NCBI GenBank assembly: GCA_032158295.1
Contig: CM063245.1
Span: 25,229,726 to 25,293,725, forward strand
DNA: 64,000 nt
DNA from: Pycnopodia helianthoides
Taxonomy: Eukaryota; Echinodermata; Asteroidea; Forcipulatida; Asteriidae
Direction of reading: 5' to 3'
How positions within the stretch are numbered: the stretch's first letter is position 1; each line of letters starts with the position of its first letter. The translations under genes and the position numbers were made by a program. This document shows positions 26,851 to 37,550 of the stretch, piece after piece. Below the pieces are notes generated by a model that was not told the DNA's origin, ran no database searches, and worked only from the letters and a program-made list of their open reading frames with translations.

Positions 26851-28337
26851 AGGTGTTTGGCTAACAGCCGAAAACCTATTGTTATTGTTAAGTTTTTTAG
26901 GTGTTCGGCTAACAGCCGAAAACCTATTGTTATTGTTAAGTTTTTTTTAGGTGTTCGGCTAACAGCCTAAAACCTATTGTTATTGTTAAGTTTTTTCCCC
27001 ACTTCTTCTTCTTCCTTCTGAACCTTCTTTTACAAGATTTCGCAAAAAGTTTAAGTTGTACAAACTTGAAACTTGGCATATACTTGAACCTTAACATGAA
27101 GACAGCATGCGAACAATGACGTCATGATGACGTCACCAGGTGTTGAATTACAGGGTTTTAGACATTTTTTTTAATCTTTGAAATTCTGTAACAAATCACA
27201 CTTAAGAGGCCGGTGGTTGTTTTATGCGGGATCATACTTAGGTCATATAAGTTTTTTTTTTTTTGTGGGCGTGACCTCACATGACCTCTACTTCCTGTCG
27301 AAAGCGGAAGTGCCTAGTAAATTGACTGTGGCAGAAAGTGCCAATAAATTTTGAGTTTTTTTTACGATGTTGTATTCTTGCAAGTCTTAGGCATGAAAAA
27401 AATGGTCCGGTGACGTCACACAATTCAAAAGCGCCCTCTTGCGGCAGGTTGAAAAAAGGTCAAAACACACTATTACTAGATGTTTGTGGCAAATTTAATG
27501 AGAATCTCTTCAAAACTGGTTTACATAATGACCTTTATGCAGACAACATATTTGTGGAGTCGTAGTTTGATGACGTCATCGTGTGTCACGTGGTAAGGCC
27601 TTAAAGGTGCACTTTTTGAAGCCTTGTAGCTACTAAACCAAACAGCCGATTAAGTTGAAACTTGGTGTACTGTTAGTCATAGGTCATGGCTTGTTAAATT
27701 TTGAGTGACGTCATAATGACGTCATCAAATTATATTATATAATTTTTTTTATAAAATCAAAGCTTACTATTTGAAAAAATCATAACTCCCGAACCAGACA
27801 TTGGAAGGTATTCAAAAACTTAATTGATGATACACTAAGTGTGACCTCGTTTGACCTTGTCGAAACCGGAGGTTGAAGTTTAGTAACAGAAAAAATAATT
27901 ACTCATGAACCACATGTTCGTTTTTTTACAATCTACACATCGTCGGACAGGTCGTGAAAAGTTCAACAAAAGTTACATAAAATCCGACCTCATTTGACCT
28001 TGACTTCCTGTTCAATCCGGAAGTTGAAGTTTTATCATTGAAAAATCGTAACTCTTGAACCACACATAAGATCTTTACAAAAAGAAATGACATAATAATT
28101 TCAAAAGCGCCCTCTCGTGACAAATTTCCTCGGAGAAAATGCAAAACGTAGAACTATTATAGTGCACTGTGAAAAAAGAAAACAATAAAAATGCAAATAT
28201 TTAAAATCACAATTAACTCGTATAACATACAAAGACATGATTACCACTTTTCTTTTTACTTTTCACCAGCTATGCTAATTTCAACATGTCTACCGAACAC
28301 CCTGTTTTTGTGACATCACAAAAACTGAATTTCTAGT
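26851..28337 (+). mobile_element. Complete single copy of the hairpin-ended repeat family
   Basis: Starts with three tandem modules (26851, 26899, 26949) of the aggtgttcggctaacagccg type, then T-runs and cttcttcttcc. Ends with ccgaacacc (28293-28301), a GTTTTTGTgacatcACAAAAAC hairpin and tctag (to 28336). About 1.49 kb. Within it: six TGACGTCA, paired ETS-like palindromes, and gcgccctcttgcggcagg. Flanks share agttaaaaat on both sides (26834-26843 and about 28341-28350), a possible target duplication. This is the best unit for defining the family ends. Confidence 0.75.
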
Positions 28338-28637
28338 TGTAGTTAAAAATGAGCCTGTTGCATGTAACCCCATATCGTTAAGAAAAGACAATCTTCAAAC
28401 GGTTCCAATTTCCATTAGAAAATGTTTTGATTGGTTGATTTCGGTTTGCCTTAAAAACACTACTTTATTTTGAGACAACTATTAACACGTACCGGTATCA
28501 GTCTACAGAATGTCCCAAGACACTAAAATTGTGTGGACATGTGCTTGGGTCCACACTTAGTATGTAATACATGCCTATTGCAGTTTAACAAAAGCTTAAA
28601 TTGAAAGAAGTATGTTTTATGGAAAAGTATAGTGGTA

Positions 28638-28868
28638 GTTAAAGGGCCACTGTCTTCGTGATCACAGCGAGTCTGTGACCAGACATTAATCTCTGAACTC
28701 TCACCCAATTACTGCACACGCGCGAGAGATAATGAACGACGACGCCCTTTAAAGCCTTTGTGATGTGACGGTCAACACGCGCTTGTGTAGTAACTGGGTA
28801 AAAGTTCAAGTTTCAATATCCGGCCACAAGCAGACTATGATCACGACGACAGTGAACCTTTAAAGAAA
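28638..28868. mobile_element. MITE, TTAAAGGGGCACTGTC family
   Basis: Left end ttaaagggccactgtcttcg mirrors right end acgacgacagtgaaccttta. Related to elements at 7691-7895 and 36258-36590. Non-coding. Confidence 0.75.
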
Positions 28869-28972
28869 GAGACATACGCCACTGGTCTTCGATTTGAAAT
28901 TAAACTTGCAGAGGTTTCTCCCAGGCATAGTGCAAGATCAAATCTGATATAATTTATGCATTTTTATTTTAG

Positions 28973-29101
28973 CACTTTTAGTCTGCAGTAACCCTTTGGC
29001 TTTGGGTATGGAGAGCGGAACAATACCTGACAGCAGTTTATCAGCCTCGAATGGCGGCTATGGTGGCAATGTACCAACAAAGGCCAGGCTAAATTCTTAT
29101 G
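28973..29101 (+). CDS. Discoidin gene copy 2, exon 3 (FA58C start)
   Basis: Acceptor tttttattttag before 28973 and donor TAT G/gtaagt; 129 nt, phase 1 both ends. It encodes LLVCSNPLALGMESGTIPDS then SLSASNGGYGGNVPTKARLN: the C-x-x-P-L-G-M-E-S-G-x-I-x-D opening of an F5/8 type C domain with the first domain cysteine. The joined phase reads on to AGWSSIVTDINQWF in the next exon. The alternative acceptor at 28981 would drop three residues and stay in frame. Domain call is very strong. Confidence 0.88.
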
Positions 29102-29244
29102 GTAAGTGTTCTCGCGATAAACATGTGATTTCTGAAATATCGCCAGCTCCTTAGCGTGACCCCCTCTCCACCACCACCAGCACCACCACCACCACAATTG
29201 TTTTATGATTGAATTGTCTGACTTGGTAAATGTTTTTCCCTTAG

Positions 29245-29438
29245 CTGGCTGGTCTTCAATTGTTACAGACATCAACCAGTGGTTTCGTGTGTCGCTTGGT
29301 GAGACAGTCACCCTCACCGGCCTCATCACACAGGGACTGCACGACAGAGATTACTGGACCAAAACGTTCAAAGTGAAGCTCGGTGATGTTGATAATCAGT
29401 TGGTGTATGTTACAGACACCGACGGGTTAACAATGTAG
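29245..29438 (+). CDS. Discoidin gene copy 2, exon 4, ending in an in-frame stop
   Basis: Acceptor tttcccttag and donor /gtaaag, 194 nt, same size and phase as 8-201. It encodes AGWSSIVTDINQWFRVSLGE, VTLTGLITQG, WTKTFKVKLGD and LVYVTDTDGL: the middle of the FA58C domain. The last codon before the donor is TAG (29436-29438), where copy 1 has AAG. Using the alternative donor four bases earlier (caat/gtaggt) shifts frame and meets a stop in the next exon. As read, the protein would stop about two thirds through the domain, so this copy is either a recent pseudogene, polymorphic, edited, or a sequencing error. The next exon remains intact, which argues for a recent change. Confidence 0.85.
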
Positions 29439-29521
29439 GTAAAGTCCGATCAACACAACTGCATTATTTACACAACATAAATTGGGACTCAGTTTATAGC
29501 TGTTTGTGGAAGAGTATAATT

Positions 29522-29740
29522 AGGTGTTCGGGCACTCCGCCCGGAACACCTCTTGTTTTTGTTCGTTTTTTTTTAGGTGTTCGGGCACTCCGCCCGAACA
29601 GCTCTTGTTTTTGTTCCGTTTGTTTGTGTTTAGGTGTTCGGGCACCCCACCCGGAACACCTCTTGTTTTTGTTGCGTTTTTTTTAAGGTGTTCGAGCACT
29701 CCGCCCGGAACACCTCTTGTTTTTGTTCCGTTTTTTTTTA
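29522..29740 (+). repeat. Four tandem hairpin modules at a repeat-unit start
   Basis: Modules at 29522, 29575, 29632 and 29686 read aggtgttcgggcactccgcc plus cggaacacctcttgtttttg and a T-run, period 53-57. Each forms an AGGTGTTC/GGAACACCT hairpin. Proteins read across this stretch are artefacts. Confidence 0.88.
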
Positions 29741-31215
29741 AGTTTTTTTTTTTTTTTTTACTTCTTCGTCTTCTTCTTCTCCACGGCGATTGCCCGCTAA
29801 CGAAGACACACTTCCCAAACTCAAACAAACTTGAAACTTCATACATAGTTAGATATTCATTAAAAGATGAAACCATTTTTGATTTCGTCATCGTGACGTC
29901 ATCAGGTGTCAAATTACATCGTTTTTAAGGTTTAAAAGGGACCATTTGCTTTTTACTGTAGATTCGGCAATTAGAAAGCTATGATGTTCATAATTAGGCA
30001 TCTGATAGATCAAGACTGGAACAACATTTAAAAAGTTTACGCTAAAATCCCATGACCTTTACTTCCGGTCGAACCGGAAGGTCAAAGTTTGCCTTTGTGT
30101 TTTTCGTGAAAAATTTCAATTTTGGGGCATAACTCAAGATTGAAATCGAATTGAACATTGAAACTCATAATACAATTGAACCTTAATATCAAGACGACAC
30201 AAACTTGATGATGTTATGATGACGTCATCTGGTTTTGAATTACAATAAATTAAAGTTTAATATTTGTAAAAATCATAACTCGTGAACCGCATTTTGGATT
30301 TTTACAATCTACACATCATCGGACAGGTCGTTGAAGATGTAACAAACGCTACACAAAACTTGACCCCATTTGACTTTGACTTCCGGTTCAAACCGGAAGT
30401 TAAAAACTTCAAAAATTCACATCTTAAATACTAGTAAACTTTTCTGCATGATTTTTGTATCAGGTTGTAGAACGTTTAGTCTGCCCAAACTTTTGCACAG
30501 CAATACCAATATTTTGATCTTTAGATCTAGTCGAAAAAAGCGCCCGTTTAAGTTGACCAGCATTGACGACGCACGATAGCGAAAGAACACATGTACAAAT
30601 ACGCTGTACCTGTACAGCCACATGTACATTGCACGTTTAGTTAAGTTTACGTGTGCATTGCATTGAACAGCTACATGTTGGAATATATCGTCGCTGTTGT
30701 TTCATCGATATTGCATACCCAAAGATAGTCCGTCTCATATTTGAAAAATTCATAACTCCGGAACCCCATGTTGGATTTTTACAATCTACATATCATCGGA
30801 TAGATTGTTAAAATTTCAACAAACGCTACACAGATGATGACCCCATTTGACCTTAACTTCCAGTTCAGACGGGAAGTTGAACATTTTCAGAAATTTAAAT
30901 CTCAAAAACTATAAATCATTTCAGCATAATTTTTGCATCAGGTTGTAGATATATGATCCTGCTCAAATTTTTTCAAAGATGACAAAATTTTGATCTTCTG
31001 GTCAAAACCGGCATTAAAGCTCACATATTAGTTGACCCTCCTTCATAACGCACGCTAGCTAAATAAGGACGTCGCGTTGACGTCATCAGTTTTCAAGTTA
31101 AGCTTTAGACATGTCTACCAAATTTCCTCTGGTTTTTTTTCACCAGCTCTGTTAATTTGGTGACGTGTCTTCCGAACACCTTGTTTTTGTTAGAACAAAA
31201 ACTTAAGTCTAGTTT

Positions 31216-31757
31216 TAATACTTCTTTCTTCTTCTTCTTCTTCTTCTTCTTCTTCTTCTTCTTCTTCTTCTTCTTCTTCTTCTTCTTCTTCTTCTTCTTC
31301 TTCTTCTTCTTCTTCTTCTTCTTCTTCTTCTTCTTCTTCTTCTTCTTCTTCTTCTTCTTCTTCTTCTTCTTCTTCTTCTTCTTCTTCTTTTCTTCTTCTC
31401 TTCTTCTTCTTCTTCTTCTTCTTCTTCTTCTTCTTCTTCTTCTTCTTCTTTCTTCTTCTTCTTCTTCTTCTTCTTCTTCTTCTTCTTTCTTCTTCTTCTT
31501 CTTCTTCTTCTTCTTCTTCTTCTTCTTCTTCTTCTTCTTCTCTTCTTCTTCTTCTTTCTTCTTCTTCTTCTTCTTCTTCTTCTTCTTCTTCTTCTTCTTC
31601 TTCTTCTTCTTCTTCTTCTTCTTCTTCTTCTTCTTCTTCTTCTTCTTCTTCTTCTTCTTCTTCTTCTTCTTCTTCTTCTTCTTCTTCTTCTCTTCTCTTC
31701 TTCTTCTTCTCTTTTCTTCTTCTTCTTCTTCTTCTTTTCTTCTTCTTCTTCTTCAAG
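31216..31757. repeat. (TTC)n microsatellite, about 540 bp
   Basis: Nearly pure polypyrimidine TTC on the + strand with a few CTTTC and TCTTC slips. It sits immediately after a unit end (CTAG at 31212) and expands the short (TTC)n that follows unit ends elsewhere in the family. It gives meaningless Phe/Ser/Leu or Glu/Arg/Lys reading frames. Confidence 0.97.
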
Positions 31758-34700
31758 GGTGTCTGGCCTGACACTCTCCTGATGGGGGGAGGCGTGGGTC
31801 TTGCACCCTTAGCGGGAATATCTTCAGTAATTTTTCCCTGCCACGTCTTATATGTCTTAATTGCTCTGTTTTTCTATTGTTCTAACGGAAATGTTCAGTA
31901 ATTTTGTAAACAATAATAAGTGAAATCTTTTGTTTGCAATAAAGTTCTCATTGAAAAGTCAAAAAAAAGTCTTCTTCTTCTTCTTCTTCTTCTTCTTATC
32001 TCTCGCGATTGTCCGCTAACAAAAGCACACTTCCCAAGCTCACACAACTTCTAACTTTACACATAGTTAGATATTTACTAGGAGTCAAAACCGTTGCAGT
32101 GACGTTACCATGACGTTAGCAGGTGTTGAGTTACAAGCCATTTAAGTAAAAAAAAAAGTGACCTCATGCCAATACATGTATGTTTCTGAATAATATAGCT
32201 ACAGTATTCATATTTGGACATATGGTAGATCAAGACATGTGCAACATTTAACAAGTTAACGTTAAATTCACATGACCTTTACTTCTGGTCGTACCGGAAG
32301 GTCAAAGTTTGCCTCTGTGTAAATCTTTAAAAAAATACTTTCCTTGTAAAAACATTAACTTTTGTATATCAGATCAACTTCAAATTAACACCATGTTAGG
32401 ACCGTAATCCACTCTCCCTCAGGTAGTTGTGACGTCATGATGACGTCATCATGTGTCAAAATACAGTAAATCAAACTTTAATACTATAAAAATTCATAAC
32501 TCGAGAAGTACTTTAGCTATTAATTCAATCTATACGTCATCGGAGAGGTCATGAAAAATGTAGCAATTACTACAGAAAGTGTTACATCATTTGACTTTGA
32601 CTTCCTGTTCAAACCGGAAATTAAAAATTTCAAATTTCATACTTAAAGAAATATTCATTCTTTTTACACATACACTACTCACAAATATTACACCATGTTG
32701 TAGGTCCATAAGCGGTCTCAAACTTTGCCACAGAGATGTTACCTATTTGACCTTCACTTCCGGTTAAAATTAGGTTTGCATTGACCCGCTGTTAAACCGC
32801 GGGAGAATAACAGCACTGAAAACACATACAATGCGTGATATATACCGGTTGCATTGTGAGCGGCTTTCCTCTATTGACCACAAGGATCAACGTCCAAACA
32901 TGCTTGTACTCTAGTCTCTGTTCAAGGTTCACGCAACCTGATTTTGGCAATAACTTTGTTAGTCTCTAAAACAGCCGTCCATGCAAACCTCGCTAACAAT
33001 CAAATGCCAGGCTTCTTCTCCCCCGCGATTGTCCGGTAACAAAGACACATTTCCCAAGCTTACATAAACTTGAAACTTCACACATGGTTAGATGTTCATT
33101 AGTAGATGAAACCAAGGCAGTGTCGTCATGATGACGTCATCAGGTGTCAAGTTACAATGTTTTTAATCATTAAAAATTGTAATCATTGAAAATCCATATC
33201 AAATCAATATGAGGAGACCGTCGGTTGCTTTTTGCAAAAATATATAGAGGTAATATAGGTCTTTATTTTTTTTATGTATGCGTGGCATGACTTGACCTCT
33301 ACTTCCGGTCGAAACCGGAAATGCCTTGTAATTTAAAACTGGCACATTTGTGAAGTTTTTTTTAACGGTGTTATAGTCAAGCAAGGGTCTGGTTTAAAAA
33401 AAACAAGACAAGTGACGTCATAAAAGTTTAGAGCGCCCTCTAGCGGCAGGTTAAAAACAGTTAAAAATACACTTTTACTAGATGTCTGTGGCGAAGTTTA
33501 GGATAATTGTTTCAGAATTGGTATACATTAACCTTTATGCAGACAACATATGTGTGAAGTTTTAGATTGACGACGTCATCATGTGTCACGTGGTATTGCC
33601 TTAAAGATTTACTTTTGAAGCCGTGTATCTACAAAACCGCAAGTTTGACTGAGTTGAAACTTGGCATGTTGATAGACAATGATATTGACCACGTAAATCT
33701 AAAGAAACAACGTTATTCCTTTTTTGTTACAAATATTTGAAATTTTGACCAATTATTACGGGTATTTATTGACCCGCTGTCAAACCGCTGGAAAATAACT
33801 GCGCTGAAAACACATACAATGCGTGATCTATACCAGTTGCATTGTGAGCGGCTTTTAGCTCTATTGTCCACAAGGCTCAAAGTCCAAACATGCTTGTATT
33901 CTAGTCTCGGTTCAAGGTTCACGCAACCTGATTTTGGCAATAGCTTTGTTAATCTCTAAAACAGCCGTCCATGCGTCCATTTTGTCCCTGGTGTGTGTGT
34001 CCCCCATGATGTAAATTGACACAGGCTGAAGGAAGGTGAGTCAAAACAGGGCGCTATCAGCCGAAATTCTACACAATTCGTCGTTTGAGGGAGGGGGCAG
34101 AATCTCCTGTCACATCGGCATACTTAATAAGGAACGTTGAACGGAAATATATACTTTGAGGACTTGTATTCCTCCATAATCAGCGATTATTATAAACTGA
34201 TTTATTGCCCGATATGATTTGATTAATCGTTGTCTTTAAATACTTGTCTTTCATGCAGAAATAAGATAACGGCTAGTTGTTTTTTTAAATGAAGGGTTTT
34301 GTCGATTGAGACAATTTTTACAGGCAAGCGTCTGCTCTGCGTGCAAAAGGGCACACTTTTGTAGAAAAAGAGACATGGAACTAAACACCGTGTCGGAATT
34401 GTGAATCACTTCAACATCAGAGTTTATGCAGCGTATTGTTTGACCGTATTTTGCCTCGTGTGACATTATGGCACTCCTGTTTATCCGGTCAAAATCCTGC
34501 GTTGCGCAAACTTTTACAAATATCAATATAAGTTCTAAGTCACGCTGAACCGGAAACTGGTATAAAAATAAAGCTAATTTGACCCAGATATGGGACAAGT
34601 TAACACAGATTCCGGGTCATACTGACCAGAAATGGGTCACTCAGGCCCCTCGGGATCCAAGTCAATTCTGACCCGGGAGATTTTAGAGTATAAGACCCAC

Positions 34701-35103
34701 CTGTGTAAAATCTGATTATCATAATTATTGTTCCTCATTTCTGATATACCAATGGCACAGCAAATCAAAGGTTTAACCTACATGATTATGGTCACACTAC
34801 ACTCATTTGTCCTATAACTCCAGCACATCAACAAACGCACAAACTCGTTGCAGTGGATTTTTTTTGCATTTCCATGCCTTCCCAGGGTGAACGAACTTTC
34901 CTTACCTAGTGCAAAGCTGATATGACTTTCAATTTATGAAAAAGGAGTATTTAGCTTGAGGTGACGTTGGACCATGTGGAAGGATTTTAAACAAAGCATG
35001 AGTATTCATTTTTGTGTGGAGGTTTTTCCGTACACCTTAGGATTTTAGAATAGTAATTAGTTAAATTACGGCGCTCCATAGTTTCTCCTTTTTTCCCCTT
35101 CAG

Positions 35104-35239
35104 TTTCCGGGTAACACAGACGATGACACACCGGTAACTCATCTTTTCCCGGTGGCCGTGAGGGCAAAAGTGATTACAATAGAACCAGTCACGTGGAAAA
35201 TTTACATTTGCATCCGCCTTGAGTTACTTGGCTGCAGAG
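35104..35239 (+). CDS. Discoidin gene copy 2, exon 5 (FA58C end)
   Basis: Acceptor ccccttcag and donor AGA G/gtacgc; 136 nt. It encodes FPGNTDDDTPVTHLF, VRAKVITIEPVTW and ICIRLELLGC. Intact, with conservative differences from 1571-1706. Because exon 4 ends in a stop codon it may not be translated. Intact coding here, against the stop in exon 4, is evidence that decay is recent or that the stop is not fixed. Confidence 0.85.
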
Positions 35240-35724
35240 GTACGCATTGTGTTATATTTCTTTATCCGAGACAATTTTGTTTACATTTTTTTAAAGGCCT
35301 AATAATAACAAATTATGAGATTGCATAAAAGATCAAGGGGATAGGATGGAGCGGGTCTTCAACCAAAAACTTGCTATTATAACAAACTGTTGTGGTTCTG
35401 TTGTATAAAAGAAATATATTATCAATTTATAAATTTCTCAACGAACTAAACGTTCCCCAGGTTGATACCAAAAATGCGTGGATTTCTTTCATTAATGGTG
35501 GTAATTAACCACTTATTCAATCCAGTCATGCAAAAGCACAAACAAAACGAAACCCGAACATCATTTGAAGAAATTGGTGGAGTCACACATGATCACAGAT
35601 GAATTTGCATAATGTTGGCGTGCGCGTGCATGTAAATAATTGTGTTTAGCAAAACCACTCGCACTGGTTACTAAGGTTAATAACTAACTGCAAATCTTAT
35701 TATCGTTCCCCCCCCCCCACGCAG

Positions 35725-35735
35725 ATTCAGAATAG
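35725..35735 (+). CDS. Discoidin gene copy 2, last coding exon
   Basis: After ccacgcag, the split codon gives D-S-E then TAG at 35733-35735, exactly as in copy 1. Without the exon 4 stop, the six exons would encode 256 residues from the first ATG (247 from the third). Confidence 0.75.
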
Positions 35736-36257
35736 AGGACGAAACCGAGGGACGATGGTTCATGGCTCTGGTGATCCACCAGGAGATTTTGTCATTGACA
35801 TAAATGAAAACTTCAGTTGTTGTTAAAAGCGTTTTTAAAGAGGGAGGCATTAAGGTTAGATTCAGTTTTGTGATCCACTCATTTTCCAATAGATAGAGTC
35901 CTTATGAAAATGGGAAACAAAATAACCTCAGGTTAAAACAGTGTAAACTGCCACTGAGTTTGATGCCCTTCAAATGCAAATTTGGTCAAAATCCAAACGT
36001 TTCAAATATGGTGGTATGTGTACGATATTCAAACAAAACAGCATTGGATTTGACCTTTTTGTGTTGTACAGTCCCAATTGTCGTTGATGCTCGATGACGT
36101 CTCATTACAATTTTCGCTATGAAAGAGTGTCAGATACTAATGACATTTTGCACGATTTCAGTGTGAGCTTCGAGACTTGTCATTTCCCCCCCACACTTTC
36201 ATAAAGACTCTATCTATTGGAAAATGAGTGCAACACAAAACATCGAAACCCCTCTTA

Positions 36258-36590
36258 ATAGGGGCACTGACGTCATGATCATAGTCTGCTTGTGGCTGGG
36301 CATGGAAACATGAACTCTCACCCAGTTACTAGACGCGTGCGCATTGACCGTTACATCGCCAATAAAAGCTGTAAAGGACAAATCTTGCGCGCATTCGAAT
36401 ATATTTTGTGACCCATCTTGGTCCAACTTAAATTGCTTGAGCGCGCACTTTAACGGGTCTCAATGTTCGAATACGCGCGAGACTTGCACGTTCTATTATC
36501 GAGTGCGCATGTGCAGCAACTGGGTGAGAGTTCATAATTCCATGTCTGCCCAATGACTTCGCTGTGATCATGAAGACAGTGCCCCTTAGC
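36258..36590. mobile_element. MITE, TTAAAGGGGCACTGTC family
   Basis: Begins taataggggcactgacgtca and ends ccaatgac...gatcatgaag, acagtgcccctta. It is the duplicated counterpart of 7691-7895 but longer, with cgcgc-rich inner sequence. Non-coding. Confidence 0.7.
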
Positions 36591-36824
36591 GGATAAATTA
36601 ATTTTAGCTAGTGGTTTTTGTGTACTTGAATTTTAACAGTCGTTTTTGTATTCAAAGTCTCTGAACACATTTAGCATTTACTAGGCATACTAGGCATTTT
36701 CAATGGGTTGGGGGGGGGGGGCTGAGTTCAGGCGGGGTGAATACATTTTTGGGGAGGGATTAGGCAGTCTCGTGAGGATGGGGTGGCGGTTGTTTCATTA
36801 GTAAGCTTTGAAGTCAAAAAACGT

Positions 36825-37025
36825 TAAAGGGGCTGTGTCGTCATGATCAAAGCTGACTGAACATTGATTTATAAACTCTCGGCCGTTATTGCACACGCGC
36901 GCCCTCCCTTTGTATCATTGGATTATCTAAGGGGCTCGCGTGCACGTGCAGTAATTGGGTGAGAGCTCATAATGTCATGTACAGTCACTGAAAAGCTTTG
37001 ATCATGTCGACAAAGCCTTTTAAAG
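36825..37025. mobile_element. MITE relative, aaaggggctgtgtcgtcatg ends
   Basis: The left end aaaggggctgtgtcgtcatg is inverted on the right as catgtcgacaaagcctttta. It is the paralogue of the shorter 8120-8235 element; inner parts differ, so one was internally deleted. Confidence 0.65.
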
Positions 37026-37550
37026 CAAAGTTTGCACAATTTGTTTATTGGGGACCTATTTGTTTTCTTATGAGGTGTAAATGTGAGTTGGGGGGCGCTT
37101 AAAAGAGAAGAAAGTATGAATTATATCTTAAAGTCCTAAATTATCCCTTAGGAATGATCTCTTTCAGTAATAGTTTTTCAATACTAGTATCCTCACTTGG
37201 TTTATTCCATCATTTATAAAATAAGAAACCTCGGCTCAATTGAAGTTGCCAACAAATAATGCAGAAAAAACCCACACCCCTGTTGCATGTGCTTTCAAAT
37301 GCCAGCTTTCTCAGATTCAAACATTGAAGAGAGTCGTTTATCAGAATATTTTATACTATCAGCAGCTCTCATGTGCTCCTTACCAATTACGTTTTTATGG
37401 TAATGTATTTCTTGAGTTAATTACCAGAAGTATCCACTGCTTTTAAGCTCCAGTCGGACATGACAATTGGTTCTAAACACTGGTAACAACCGTGTTTAAA
37501 CTTTTATACATACAGTAAACAACTTCAAATGCTTCATTTTAAGGTTAAGT

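Larger units (their letters stand above)
25919..28972 (+). other. Intron 2 of discoidin copy 2
   Basis: AT-rich with no exon signal. It contains one complete hairpin-ended repeat element (26851-28337) and a MITE (28638-28868). It ends in a strong acceptor tttttattttag; a second in-frame acceptor lies 9 bp downstream (cacttttag). Confidence 0.6.
29520..33978 (+). mobile_element. 4.5 kb composite of the hairpin-ended repeat family
   Basis: Inserted in the intron between copy 2 exons 4 and 5, where copy 1 has about 170 bp of unrelated sequence (357-528). It holds at least two units. The first ends at 31172-31212 with ccgaacacc, GTTTTTGT/ACAAAAAC and CTAG. A 540-bp (TTC)n tract follows, then further bodies beginning tctcgcgattgtccgctaac (about 32000 and 33020). 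The right edge stops in gccgtccatgcgtccat without the terminal motif, so it is truncated. Seven TGACGTCA copies were counted by eye. Same orientation as the other two arrays. Confidence 0.75.

Noticed and set aside
29434..29438. Alternative donor at 29435 to avoid the stop in copy 2 exon 4
   Set aside because: It changes the phase and meets a stop codon in the next exon, so it does not rescue the protein.
29504..29928. Open frames of about 130 codons on both strands
   Set aside because: They run across tandem hairpin modules and T-runs of the repeat family; the periodic peptide reflects the DNA repeat.
31157..31774. Long Phe/Ser/Leu and Glu/Arg/Lys open frames
   Set aside because: They are translations of the (TTC)n microsatellite in several frames and have no other coding evidence.
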